A stretch of DNA of 29,318 nucleotides, taken from positions 1-29,318 of IMG/VR virus record IMGVR_UViG_3300031509_000005. The stretch is one strand, 5' to 3'. This DNA is from a virus. This document shows positions 4,936-12,116 of this stretch, in pieces (positions within the stretch are counted from its first letter, which is position 1; each line of letters begins with the position of its first letter). The translations under genes were made by a program, and so were the position numbers. The notes under the pieces are model-generated. The model was given only the letters and a program-made list of their open reading frames with translations. It did no database searches and was not told the origin of the DNA.

Positions 4936-5029
4936 AGAGCAGCTTGCGATGTGGAGTAAGCTGAAGAAAGTTTGGTAAGTCAAAGCCGAAATTTTAAACT
5001 TTCTTCAGAAACCCTTCAAAAGTTGCTCT
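4936..5029 (+). promoter_or_regulatory. Highly structured RNA leader upstream of the packaging genes
   Basis: An outer stem pairs AGAGCAGCTT (4936-4945) with AAGTTGCTCT (5020-5029): 10 pairs, one G-U. An inner stem pairs CTGAAGAAAGTTT (4961-4973) with AAACTTTCTTCAG (4996-5008): 13 perfect pairs, 22-base loop. A competing hairpin, CAGCTT (4940-4945) with AAGCTG (4958-4963), would break part of both, so two folds are possible. A 9-codon frame MWSKLKKVW (4949-4978) crosses the 5' arm of the inner stem. The ATG of the winged-helix gene follows 10 bases after the outer stem. I recognise no known riboswitch or ribozyme. It could be a regulatory leader, a stabilising 5' structure or a free small RNA. 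Confidence 0.7.
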
Positions 5030-5038
5030 GTTTAAGAT

Positions 5039-5305
5039 ATGGATACTTTGACCAGAATACAGCTTTCTATTATGGTCTTCATTAAAAAATGGTGTGATAA
5101 ATTTCCTAATGACCCTGTTCCTCAACAAAAGATTTTGAAAAAAATGAAAGAATTAGGAATAAAAAGTTATTCTACTTTAAACGCTATTAATTCTTTAATT
5201 AATAAAGGTTATATTAGAAAAGCGGTTAAATCAGAAAAACACAGGACTTTTTATGTGTTGTTGAGAAATGTTATAATAAATGACGAAATTGAGCTGGAAA
5301 TATAA
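5039..5305 (+). CDS. Winged-helix DNA-binding protein, candidate late regulator
   Basis: This 88-residue protein reads as a complete winged helix: helix 1 (RIQLSIMVFIKKWCDKF), helix 2 (QQKILKKMKELGI), recognition helix (SYSTLNAINSLINKGYIRKA) and wing strands (HRTFYVLLRNVI). It follows promoter P3 and the structured leader and precedes the small terminase by 25 bases. It could regulate the late promoters or act with the terminase on the packaging site; neither is proven. Confidence 0.65.
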   Translation: MDTLTRIQLSIMVFIKKWCDKFPNDPVPQQKILKKMKELGIKSYSTLNAINSLINKGYIRKAVKSEKHRTFYVLLRNVIINDEIELEI

Positions 5306-5330
5306 GTTTTTTTAAAAAAATCTTCAAAAA

Positions 5331-5792
5331 ATGATAACAAAACCGACAAAATTGACAAAAAAGTTTTTAAAAGTAGCAGAAGAAGTAATAAATGAAAACA
5401 TAAATGCTTTAATTTTTACTGATGAAGAGTTAATTGATTTAATAAATGAAAGATTACCTGAAAAAAAAAGAATATCAATAATTACTTGGAAACGCTGGAA
5501 AAAGAGAAAATTAAAAGGTAGAAAATCATTATTAGATAGATTTGATACTTTATATAAAAAAGCTTTTGAAAAGCAAAAAAAATCTTTGTTTTATAAGCTT
5601 CAAACAGATGATAAAGCTTGGCAAAGGTGGGCTTGGATCATTGAGAGAAAGTTTCCGGAGTGGAATTTAAGGCAGAAAGTTGACGCAAATGTTAAAGGAA
5701 TTGTCGCAAAGATTGTTTCCTATGACCAAAGTTTGAATCAAAATCAGGAAACTACCAAAATTAATCAAAACACAAAAATTGAACAAAAATAG
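5331..5792 (+). CDS. terS: Terminase small subunit
   Basis: In this 153-residue protein, residues about 28-62 form an HTH (FTDEELIDLINERLPEKKRI then ISIITWKRWKKRK), the DNA-recognition domain. A charged helix follows, then AWQRWAWIIERKFPEWNLRQ, a motif I associate with small terminases placed immediately before TerL. The C-terminus is a Gln/Asn-rich tail. TerS oligomers recognise the phage packaging site and hand DNA to TerL. The stop codon is two bases before the TerL ATG. Confidence 0.8.
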   Translation: MITKPTKLTKKFLKVAEEVINENINALIFTDEELIDLINERLPEKKRISIITWKRWKKRKLKGRKSLLDRFDTLYKKAFEKQKKSLFYKLQTDDKAWQRWAWIIERKFPEWNLRQKVDANVKGIVAKIVSYDQSLNQNQETTKINQNTKIEQK

Positions 5793-5794
5793 TT

Positions 5795-7168
5795 ATGGAA
5801 GAGATAACTATTCCTTATAATTTTACCCCAAGAAACTACCAGTTGAACTTTCTTCGTGAAGTTGAAAGGGCGATAAATGGAAAAAGCCAAAAGAGATTTT
5901 TTTATCTTGTTTGGCATCGACGCTCCGGGAAAGATAAGGTAGTGATTGCTGATGTTGTTCCAAGAAGACTTATTTTGAATAATTGTTTGGTTAAGTATAT
6001 TTATCCTACTTTAGTTATGGGAAGAGACAATCTTTGGAATGGAATTGGCTCTGATGGTTTCAGATATATAAATCATATTCCACCACAATTAAGATTAGAT
6101 GAACCAAATGAAACGAGAATGACCATAAAAACAAAAAATATTCAAGGCGGAGAAAGTATTTTTCAAGTGGCGGGGACAAATAATCCAGATAGTCTTCGTG
6201 GTGGAAACCCAGTTTTAGTCGTTTTTTCAGAATGGGCTGAACACGATCCTTATGCTTGGGATGTGATTGAGCCCATTTTAAGAGAAAACAAAGGAATTGC
6301 AATTTTTAACACAACTCCAAAAGGAGACAATCACGCACGAAGTTTGTTTGAATTTGCTAAAAACAATGATTTATGGTTTGTTGAAACTTTAACTTATAAA
6401 GAAACTGGTATTTTTTCAGAAGATGAGTTTAAAAGAATAAAAGAAGATGTTATAAAAAGATTTGAGGCACAAGGAAGAACAGAAGAAGAAGCAATATCAT
6501 ATATCGAACAAGAATATCTTTGTTCTTTCAATTCACCCGTTGTTGGCTCGTATTATGGAAGCTTGATGAGAAAAGCCGAAGAAGAAGGAAGAATAACAAA
6601 AATTGCGGTTGAAAGAAATTTTCCAGTCTACACGGCTTGGGATTTAGGAATTGATGACTCAACGACTATTTGGTTTTTTCAAGTGATTGGAAATGAATTT
6701 CATTTTATAGATTATTTTGAAGCAACCGGAGAAGGATTAGAATTTTACATTAGAGTTTTACAGCAAAAAGGTTATGTTTACGCTAAACATTTCGCACCAC
6801 ACGATATACAGGTTAGAGAGCTTGGGACTGGAAAATCAAGATGGGAAATAGCTAAAAGTCTTGGAATAACATTTGAGATAGCACCAAGACTTTCAGTTGA
6901 AGAAGGTATAAATGCGGTAAGGACAATTTTAAATAGATGTTGGTTTGATAGGGATAAATGTAGTCGTGGAATTATGGCTTTAAAAAATTACAGAAAAGAT
7001 TGGGACGAAAAAAATAAAGTTTTTAGAAAAACACCTCTTCACGATTGGTCTTCGCACGGAGCTGATGCTTTTAGAACATTTGCGGTTGGTTTTAAAAAAC
7101 AATTACAGCCGATTAAAATTACAAGTTATGGTGGCGTAAAGCCCTTTTATGAGGATTTGGGAATTTGA
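5795..7168 (+). CDS. terL: Terminase large subunit (packaging ATPase-nuclease)
   Basis: The 457-residue motor translocates DNA through the portal and cuts the concatemer. The ATPase half has an adenine-binding FTPRNYQ (residues 10-16), Walker A WHRRSGKDKV (about 40-49), Walker B-type PVLVVFSEWAEHDPYAWD with catalytic Glu146, and a TTPKG coupling motif near 172. The nuclease half starts near 270 with AWDLGIDDSTT (Asp283) and ends with WSSHGADAFRT (Asp424), giving RNase H-like metal ligands. Length is usual for TerL. The Walker A ends in Asp where many enzymes have Thr, a variation known in this group. Circular permutation implied by the contig would fit headful packaging, but I cannot assign the mechanism from sequence. 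Confidence 0.95.
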   Translation: MEEITIPYNFTPRNYQLNFLREVERAINGKSQKRFFYLVWHRRSGKDKVVIADVVPRRLILNNCLVKYIYPTLVMGRDNLWNGIGSDGFRYINHIPPQLRLDEPNETRMTIKTKNIQGGESIFQVAGTNNPDSLRGGNPVLVVFSEWAEHDPYAWDVIEPILRENKGIAIFNTTPKGDNHARSLFEFAKNNDLWFVETLTYKETGIFSEDEFKRIKEDVIKRFEAQGRTEEEAISYIEQEYLCSFNSPVVGSYYGSLMRKAEEEGRITKIAVERNFPVYTAWDLGIDDSTTIWFFQVIGNEFHFIDYFEATGEGLEFYIRVLQQKGYVYAKHFAPHDIQVRELGTGKSRWEIAKSLGITFEIAPRLSVEEGINAVRTILNRCWFDRDKCSRGIMALKNYRKDWDEKNKVFRKTPLHDWSSHGADAFRTFAVGFKKQLQPIKITSYGGVKPFYEDLGI

Positions 7169-7170
7169 TG

Positions 7171-7198
7171 TTGCGAAAAAATATTTTTATCGTCTAAA
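7171..7198 (+). promoter_or_regulatory. Class II promoter-like site upstream of portal
   Basis: TTGCGA (7171-7176), 16 bp, TCTAAA (7193-7198), then 10 bases to the portal ATG. It belongs to a set of four similar sites (7171, 12117, 14241, 18090) with the same -35-like box, a shared A/T spacer pattern and the same 16-bp spacing. If used, the message would start about four bases before the ATG. Confidence 0.55.
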
Positions 7199-7208
7199 CT
7201 TTTAAAAT

Positions 7209-8996
7209 ATGGCAAATGAAATTCTAACTAACGATCCAGAAATAGAAATATTACGATTGAATAAAGAATCTGCTTACAATTTCAAAAGAAGAAGACAAGA
7301 GGAATGGAAAGAGAATTATTTGCTTTACCGGGATAATGTTATTACAAACAGACTTACACAAAGACAATCAGTCAATATTCCTTTAATGAAATTGTTTATT
7401 CGAACACTTTTTAAAGATATTGACGATATGCCTCTTATTTATTTTGAAAACCTTGATAACGACAAGCAAGCTGAACTTTTCAAAAATGAGTATTGGGAGT
7501 ATACAGTAAGAAAAAATAAACTGGATTTAAAAGATTTAGCTGATAAAAAACAAGTTCTTCTCTTTGGAAGAAGTTTCATTCAAATTCAAGTGGTTGATGG
7601 AGAAATAAAATTCACAGTTGTTGATCCTGAAGATATTTTAATCGATAGATACACAGACCCACTTGATATTCACTCGGCTCGTTATCTTATTCACACCAAC
7701 ATTTTCGTTCCTTTTTCGGTTTTGGAGTCAAATCCAATGTATGATCAAAGAAAAATAGATGAATTAAAAAAATGGTTTGCTTCGGAAAAAGGATTAATAA
7801 AATCACAGCAAAATGAGGAAATGAGAAGAGAAAAACAAAACAAAATGGCTGAAATGGGAGTTCCTGATGTTTCAAATCCGATACTTAGTGAAACTTATGT
7901 TGAGTTATCCTTACATTTTTTTAAGCATAAAGAAAAACCAGAAGAGGAAGAGGAGTTTTGGCTTTATGTTGAGGCGGAAGATAGCAAAATCATCTTTAAA
8001 GACAAATTATCAAATGTTATAGGCGATACAGTTGATAACTACTGGAAAACACATCTTCCTTATTCTACTTGGACTGATGATATTGAAATTCAAGACTTTT
8101 GGTCTGATGGGATTGCCGACATGATAAGAACGCCAAATAAAGTTGTAAATGCTTGGTTTTCACAGTTGGTTGAGAATAGAACTTTAAGAAGTTTTGGGAT
8201 GCATTATTACGATTCAACTAAATTTTCAGATAGCGGTTATAGTCCAGCTACATTTATTCCACAGCCTTGGGGTTGGTATCCTATTCCGGGAAAACCAACA
8301 GATGTTATTCAAAAAGTTGACATTCCAGATTTATCCGAAAGTCTTGATGAAATAATGTTTGTTATCAATATGATGGAAAAAGCAACAGGAGCAACAGCCA
8401 CACAACAAGGAGCAGCAATTCAAAAACAAATAACACTTGGCGAAGTTCAGTTGGCTTTAGGTGAGGCAAAAGAAAGAATAAAAGGTTGGAGTAAGTTTTA
8501 TGTTCCAGCTTGGAAAGAAAGAGCTGAGATGTTTGTAAAAATGATTGAAGCGGCTTCTGATAAGTTGAATCCAGTTAAAATTTATAAACAAGGAAGAAAT
8601 ACAAAAAATGTTTTTTCAAGAGAAATATCACCAAAAGATTGGAAAACAAAAAGCGGTTATCAAGTTAAGATTTGGAGTTTAGATGAGAAAAATACAAAAG
8701 ATACCGATACTTTAACCAAATTAAATGCGGTTATGGTTAATATGCCGGAAAACCCAAAACTAAAAGAAATTTATCAAAGAAAACTTTTAGAGTTTGCTGG
8801 ATTAAGCCCTGATGAAATAAATGATGTTTTAGAATATGAAAATCAAAAAAAATTACAAATTGATCAACTTGCCTCATCTGGGACAATGGGTGAGATGCCA
8901 GTAGGAAATACTGCGATGCCTCAACTTCCGGCTGGACAAATACTATCACCAAATAACACACTAAGCAGGCAAGTTAATCCTAATCAAAGCTTATGA
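7209..8996 (+). CDS. Portal protein
   Basis: The 595-residue product directly follows TerL. The N-terminal helical region (residues 15-75) includes RRRQEEWKENYLLYRDNVI. The wing/stem region has LFGRSFIQIQVVDGEIKFTV and VVDPEDILIDRYTDPLDI (about 115-150), a pattern typical of portals. A long helical region with an ATQQGAAIQKQ/LGEAKERI segment (about 395-430) precedes the crown. The C-terminus is Pro/Gln/Asn-rich. Portals form the dodecameric ring through which DNA is packaged and ejected and to which the adaptor binds. The stop overlaps the next start (ATGA). Confidence 0.9.
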   Translation: MANEILTNDPEIEILRLNKESAYNFKRRRQEEWKENYLLYRDNVITNRLTQRQSVNIPLMKLFIRTLFKDIDDMPLIYFENLDNDKQAELFKNEYWEYTVRKNKLDLKDLADKKQVLLFGRSFIQIQVVDGEIKFTVVDPEDILIDRYTDPLDIHSARYLIHTNIFVPFSVLESNPMYDQRKIDELKKWFASEKGLIKSQQNEEMRREKQNKMAEMGVPDVSNPILSETYVELSLHFFKHKEKPEEEEEFWLYVEAEDSKIIFKDKLSNVIGDTVDNYWKTHLPYSTWTDDIEIQDFWSDGIADMIRTPNKVVNAWFSQLVENRTLRSFGMHYYDSTKFSDSGYSPATFIPQPWGWYPIPGKPTDVIQKVDIPDLSESLDEIMFVINMMEKATGATATQQGAAIQKQITLGEVQLALGEAKERIKGWSKFYVPAWKERAEMFVKMIEAASDKLNPVKIYKQGRNTKNVFSREISPKDWKTKSGYQVKIWSLDEKNTKDTDTLTKLNAVMVNMPENPKLKEIYQRKLLEFAGLSPDEINDVLEYENQKKLQIDQLASSGTMGEMPVGNTAMPQLPAGQILSPNNTLSRQVNPNQSL

Positions 8997-9313
8997 ATAT
9001 AGACAAAATTCTTGAAAGGTTTGGGTTGAAATATGAGGATTTAAATGCGGTTGAAAAAGAGACTTTAAATAATTGGCTTAATGCTTTAAGTCAAAACAAT
9101 CTAACAATTGAAAAAATAAAAGAATATATTAAAGCAATGAAAGAAAGCGTTGAGCGAGAATTGACAAAAACCGATCACAACACCAAACAAGATATTTTTT
9201 TGAAAGCGAGGTTAAGAAACTATATTCTTCTTGAAGATTTATTATCTTCACCTGAAAAAGCTAAAAAAACTATTGAAACAATGTTAGAAGTTGCTAAAAA
9301 TAGATTATTATGA
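8993..9313 (+). CDS. Hypothetical helical protein downstream of portal
   Basis: The 106-residue all-helical protein has a portal-coupled start (ATGA) and its own stop overlaps the next gene. The N-terminal part resembles small phage proteins that begin with a KILERFGLKYEDLNAVEKET-like helix-loop-helix; the rest is amphipathic. Genes of this size and position are common between portal and scaffold and are usually unassigned. No function is visible. Confidence 0.65.
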   Translation: MNIDKILERFGLKYEDLNAVEKETLNNWLNALSQNNLTIEKIKEYIKAMKESVERELTKTDHNTKQDIFLKARLRNYILLEDLLSSPEKAKKTIETMLEVAKNRLL

Positions 9314-9495
9314 GAAAACTAAAACCAAAAGGAAAAAGGGGATTGGCGATGGTTAAAAAACTGGGAAGAACTTTTAAGACTGGACTATTTGACCAAATAG
9401 CCAGAAAATCAGCAAGGAAATATGGTTCAATGCTTGCTGGAAAGAAAGTGGCTGGTAAAATATTTTGGAAAAAAGTTAAAAAAAGAAAAAAATAA
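9310..9495 (+). CDS. Small basic protein (61 aa)
   Basis: This is an extremely basic protein: about one third Lys/Arg, with KTGLFDQIARKSARKYGSML and AGKKVAGKIFWKKVKKRKK. Small phage proteins of this pattern occur next to head genes. Nucleic-acid binding inside or near the capsid is plausible from charge, but unproven. ATGA overlap with the preceding stop shows coupling. Confidence 0.65.
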   Translation: MRKLKPKGKRGLAMVKKLGRTFKTGLFDQIARKSARKYGSMLAGKKVAGKIFWKKVKKRKK

Positions 9496-9496
9496 T

Positions 9497-9613
9497 ATGC
9501 CATTTGTTTCGCGAAAACAAATAACTTGGATGAAAAAAAACCGATCTGATATTTATATGAAATGGAAAAAAAAGTATGGTTTAAAAATTAGAAAGCATAA
9601 AAAAAGAAAATAA
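9497..9613 (+). CDS. Small basic phage protein, MPFVSRKQ family
   Basis: The 38-residue protein starts MPFVSRKQITWMKKNRSDIY and continues with MKWKKKYG. This matches a widespread tiny phage protein whose usual form is MPF-(K/V)-S-x-KQ-R-x-(W/Y)-(M/L)-x-A-N with a W-x-x-K-Y-G end. The start at 9497 is chosen because it gives that canonical N-terminus; a longer frame exists from 9422 inside the previous gene. Function unknown. It ends directly before promoter P4. Confidence 0.75.
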   Translation: MPFVSRKQITWMKKNRSDIYMKWKKKYGLKIRKHKKRK

Positions 9614-9614
9614 T

Positions 9615-9644
9615 TTGACAATAAATATTTTTTGTTTTTATAAT
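9615..9644 (+). promoter_or_regulatory. Promoter P4 (TTGACA-N18-TATAAT)
   Basis: TTGACA (9615-9620) and TATAAT (9639-9644) are perfect consensus hexamers with an 18-bp spacer, as in P2. Start expected near 9651, about 26 bases before the ATG at 9677. It would drive the 79-residue protein and the scaffold. Confidence 0.8.
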
Positions 9645-9676
9645 TTTTTAGTTATCAGTTAATAATTTATTAATCT

Positions 9677-9916
9677 ATGGAAAAAGAGGCTCTTGAAATT
9701 TTAAAAAAAATCATTTCAAAAAAAGTCCACGAATTAAACGCTTTTGAAATAGCTTTTTTAAAAGCAAGACGAAGTTATCTTACGAAAGAAGAAAAAGAAA
9801 AATTTGCTGAAATTTTAGAAAAGAAAACTAAAAAAAATAAAGCGAATGAATCAGACAAAGAAAAAGAAGAAGAACAAAATAAAGAAGAAGAAAAAAATCA
9901 AAATAAAGAAAAATAA
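9677..9916 (+). CDS. Hypothetical pre-scaffold protein
   Basis: In this 79-residue protein, residues 1-50 form helices with a pattern seen in small phage head-region proteins (LNAFEIAFLKARRSYLTKEE). The last 30 residues are a disordered Glu/Lys/Asn tail (KEKEEEQNKEEEKNQNKEK). The tail composition resembles the N-terminal half of the scaffold encoded next, so it may take part in assembly. Role unproven. Confidence 0.65.
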   Translation: MEKEALEILKKIISKKVHELNAFEIAFLKARRSYLTKEEKEKFAEILEKKTKKNKANESDKEKEEEQNKEEEKNQNKEK

Positions 9917-9939
9917 AGCTTTAATATATTAAAAATTTT

Positions 9940-9957
9940 CCTAAACCCTATTTTAGG
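9940..9957 (+). promoter_or_regulatory. Short hairpin before the scaffold gene
   Basis: CCTAAA (9940-9945) pairs with TTTAGG (9952-9957) around a 6-base loop, 15 bases before the scaffold ATG. The run of T expected of a terminator is absent. It could insulate the start codon from upstream translation or mark an RNA-processing site. Confidence 0.35.
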
Positions 9958-9972
9958 ACAGGAAATAAACCT

Positions 9973-10824
9973 ATGGGACACCAAAAACCCTCTAAAGAGG
10001 AACTAAAAAAAAATCTTGATTCTTTTATTAGTCAATTAGATGCTCCAGAAAAAACTTCACAAGAAAATAAAGCTCAAGAAAATCAAAAGACTTCACTAGA
10101 TGAAAAAGTCAAAAAAGAGGTGAAAAATGAAGATACTGAAAAAAAACCGAAAGTTGAGGAAAAAGAAAAAGAGGAAAAAACAGGACAAAAAGAAGCTGAA
10201 GAAGAGAAAAAAGAAGAGATGAAAGAAATTGATTATAAAAAGAAATTTATTGAGTCTTCAAGAGAAGCTCTAATTCTTCATTCAAGAAATAAACAAATGA
10301 GAGAGGCGATTGAAAAAGCAATAAAACTTCCAGAACCAAGCGATGAAGAAATGGCTAAACTTTATGAAGATTGGGATTTAATGACTGATACTGAAAGAAA
10401 AATTGTTAAAGATAATTATTTAGCCAAAAAAAGACTTGATGCTTTATATGAGGTTATAACCGCAGGGCGTGACACTGAAGAGTGGATTGAAAAGGTGGAG
10501 AAGTTTGCTACCGATCCAAAAGTTTTAGCTGATTATCCAGAGCTTGAAGGAAAAACAGATGAATTTATAGCGTTTTCAGCTAAACCGACAAGAAGAGGAC
10601 TTCCATTTGAAGATTTAGTTGCGGCTTTTCTTTATCATTCAAGTAAAGCCAATCCACCTAAAAAAGGAAAAATGTTTGAAACTGGAACTGCGGGTTCAAA
10701 TGAAAGGTTTCAATCATCATCTGGAAAAATATCTCTTGATGAGGCAAGACAACTTATGAAGACAGATTATAGAAAATATAAAGAATTATTGCTTGCTGGA
10801 AAAATTCAAACTGATGTGGAATAA
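9973..10824 (+). CDS. Scaffolding-type head assembly protein
   Basis: The 283-residue protein has a disordered, very charged N-terminal third (Glu/Lys repeats, residues about 5-90). A helical core follows (YKKKFIESSREALILHSRNK near 93-112, then a long helix around EDWDLMTDTERKIVKDNYLA). A C-terminal segment has a Gly/Ser linker and DEARQLMKTDYRKYKELLLAGKI, a helix likely to contact the capsid. Size, composition and position between portal and major capsid protein are those of a scaffold, which is absent from the mature virion. No protease domain is visible. Confidence 0.75.
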   Translation: MGHQKPSKEELKKNLDSFISQLDAPEKTSQENKAQENQKTSLDEKVKKEVKNEDTEKKPKVEEKEKEEKTGQKEAEEEKKEEMKEIDYKKKFIESSREALILHSRNKQMREAIEKAIKLPEPSDEEMAKLYEDWDLMTDTERKIVKDNYLAKKRLDALYEVITAGRDTEEWIEKVEKFATDPKVLADYPELEGKTDEFIAFSAKPTRRGLPFEDLVAAFLYHSSKANPPKKGKMFETGTAGSNERFQSSSGKISLDEARQLMKTDYRKYKELLLAGKIQTDVE

Positions 10825-10832
10825 AAATGCTC

Positions 10833-10860
10833 TTGACATATAATATATTAATTTGATAGT
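10833..10860 (+). promoter_or_regulatory. Capsid promoter P5 (TTGACA-N16-GATAGT)
   Basis: TTGACA (10833-10838) is followed 16 bp later by GATAGT (10855-10860), echoing the TATAGT of P1. Initiation would fall near 10867, at the edge of the hairpin that begins at 10865. It lies in the gap before the major capsid gene, which also has its own terminator. Confidence 0.65.
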
Positions 10861-10864
10861 TTAT

Positions 10865-10920
10865 TAATGGAAGATAAAACTTCTAACCTCTTCGTGAGAC
10901 GAAGGAATAATCTTCTATTA
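10865..10920 (+). promoter_or_regulatory. 5' stem-loop leader of the capsid message
   Basis: TAATGGAAGAT (10865-10875) pairs with ATCTTCTATTA (10910-10920): 11 pairs, one G-U. Inside, CTTCG and CGAAG close a small 5-base loop (10890-10904). The stem would lie at or within two bases of the 5' end of the mRNA, a position known to protect transcripts from 5'-end-dependent decay. An 18-codon frame (10867-10923) covers the whole stem. The capsid ATG follows 22 bases after it behind an A/T tract. Confidence 0.65.
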
Positions 10921-10942
10921 TAAATTTATTTTTTTAAATACT

Positions 10943-12052
10943 ATGGCAGCTCGTGGTTCAACAATAGCACAAGGATTTTCACAAAGGTTATTGCTTGAAA
11001 TGTATGAGCGAAGCGTCCTTGATGAGATAGTCAACCGAGACTATCAAGGTGAAATCAATGGCGTTGGCTCTGTATTAAACATTTTAAATTTTGATCGGTT
11101 ATCTGAAAAAGTTTATACAGGTTCACCTCTTACTCCAGATGATTTAACTGAAAATAACACTAAGCTTGTCATTGATCAAAAAAAATCTTTTTATTGGAAA
11201 GAAAAAACGATTGATAACTGGATTTCTTATATTAAAAATCCACATTCAACCATTGTAAAGCAAAAAGCAGATGAGAGACTGAAGAATATGGATATGTATG
11301 CTTTTAGTTTTTATGGCGATGTTGCGGCTGGTAATAGGGTTGGGACTGATTATACTACTGGAACTGTTGCGATTGATAGCGCTGGTAATGTAACAGGAAC
11401 AGGAACAAACTTTACATCAGCGATGGTTGGTAAAGGATTTAAAGCCGCAGGACACACTAAATGGTATAGAGTAAAAGCTTACAATTCCCCCACCTCAATT
11501 GTTATTGAGGATGATTTAGACGATGTCCCATCTCAATACACCGGGGGTGTTATTTCATCTGGTGCAAGTTATGTGATTGAAGCGGTTACTCCAGTGATGA
11601 TTACGTCCTCTAATTTGCTTCAAAAAGTTGCGGCTTTGAAGCTTAAATTAGATAATGCTGAAAAAAATGGTCATTCAGCTGTTCCTGATACTGATAGATG
11701 GCTTTTAGTTCCGCCAGAATTTGAGACAGTTTTGGTTCAAGCAACAGGAGTGGCTTTGAATGTTCCCGCAGCTTATGAAGACCTTGTTAAAAAAGGGTAT
11801 TTAACCCAGCTTTTAGGATTTAAGGTTTTTAAAACTTCAAGATTAAGTGGTGATAATACTAATGGATATCATTGTCTTGCTGGTCACCCAGCTTGGTTAA
11901 CATTTGCTGAAAAGCTGCTTGAGGCTGATATAGAAGAAGAATTAATCGGTGATTTTGGAAGTGCTTATAAAGATTTGTTTGTTTACGGAGGTAAAGTTGC
12001 TGATGAAAGAAGAGCATTTGCGGCTGAAGGTTTCTTTACATTCTCTGTATAA
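10943..12052 (+). CDS. Major capsid protein (HK97-like) with an inserted beta domain
   Basis: The 369-residue product is identified as the coat protein by position after the scaffold, by its private promoter and terminator, and by the HK97-type pattern. That pattern is an N-terminal helix with LLEMYERSVLDEIVNRDYQG, then a long backbone-helix region with ADERLKNMDMYAFSF, and a C-terminal P/A domain with WLLVPPEF, LGFKVFKTSRL, and VYGGKVADERRAFAAEGFFT. Between about residues 139 and 213 lies a beta-rich segment (TGTVAIDSAGNVTGTGTNFT, then WYRVKAYNSPTSIVIED). It resembles small surface domains found in phage tail and decoration proteins, so it is probably a built-in surface-exposed insertion. 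It starts ATGGCAGCT with no SD. Confidence 0.88.
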   Translation: MAARGSTIAQGFSQRLLLEMYERSVLDEIVNRDYQGEINGVGSVLNILNFDRLSEKVYTGSPLTPDDLTENNTKLVIDQKKSFYWKEKTIDNWISYIKNPHSTIVKQKADERLKNMDMYAFSFYGDVAAGNRVGTDYTTGTVAIDSAGNVTGTGTNFTSAMVGKGFKAAGHTKWYRVKAYNSPTSIVIEDDLDDVPSQYTGGVISSGASYVIEAVTPVMITSSNLLQKVAALKLKLDNAEKNGHSAVPDTDRWLLVPPEFETVLVQATGVALNVPAAYEDLVKKGYLTQLLGFKVFKTSRLSGDNTNGYHCLAGHPAWLTFAEKLLEADIEEELIGDFGSAYKDLFVYGGKVADERRAFAAEGFFTFSV

Positions 12053-12074
12053 AGTAAGCAGAGAGTGATAAGTT

Positions 12075-12108
12075 TTCCCCCCGTCTAAATGGCGGGGGGA
12101 ATTTTTTT
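12075..12108 (+). terminator. Strong intrinsic terminator after the capsid gene
   Basis: A stem TTCCCCCCGTC (12075-12085) pairs with GGCGGGGGGAA (12091-12101), 11 pairs with one G-U and loop TAAAT, followed by seven T (12102-12108). It is by far the most GC-rich element of this AT-rich genome and the only clear rho-independent terminator. It separates the capsid message from the fibre genes, which therefore need their own promoter. Confidence 0.95.
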
Positions 12109-12116
12109 AAAACCTC

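Noticed and set aside
4961-5012. Hammerhead-ribozyme-like elements (CTGAAGA ... GAAA) in the packaging leader
   Set aside because: The required CUGAUGA core is not present and the stems do not form the three-way hammerhead layout.
4936-5029. tRNA or tRNA-like element
   Set aside because: No T-loop GTTCGA-type sequence, no acceptor-stem or anticodon geometry; the long 13-bp stem does not fit.
5306-5330. Palindromic T7A7 run before the small terminase gene
   Set aside because: No loop and no GC pairs; a homopolymer coincidence in A/T-rich spacer.
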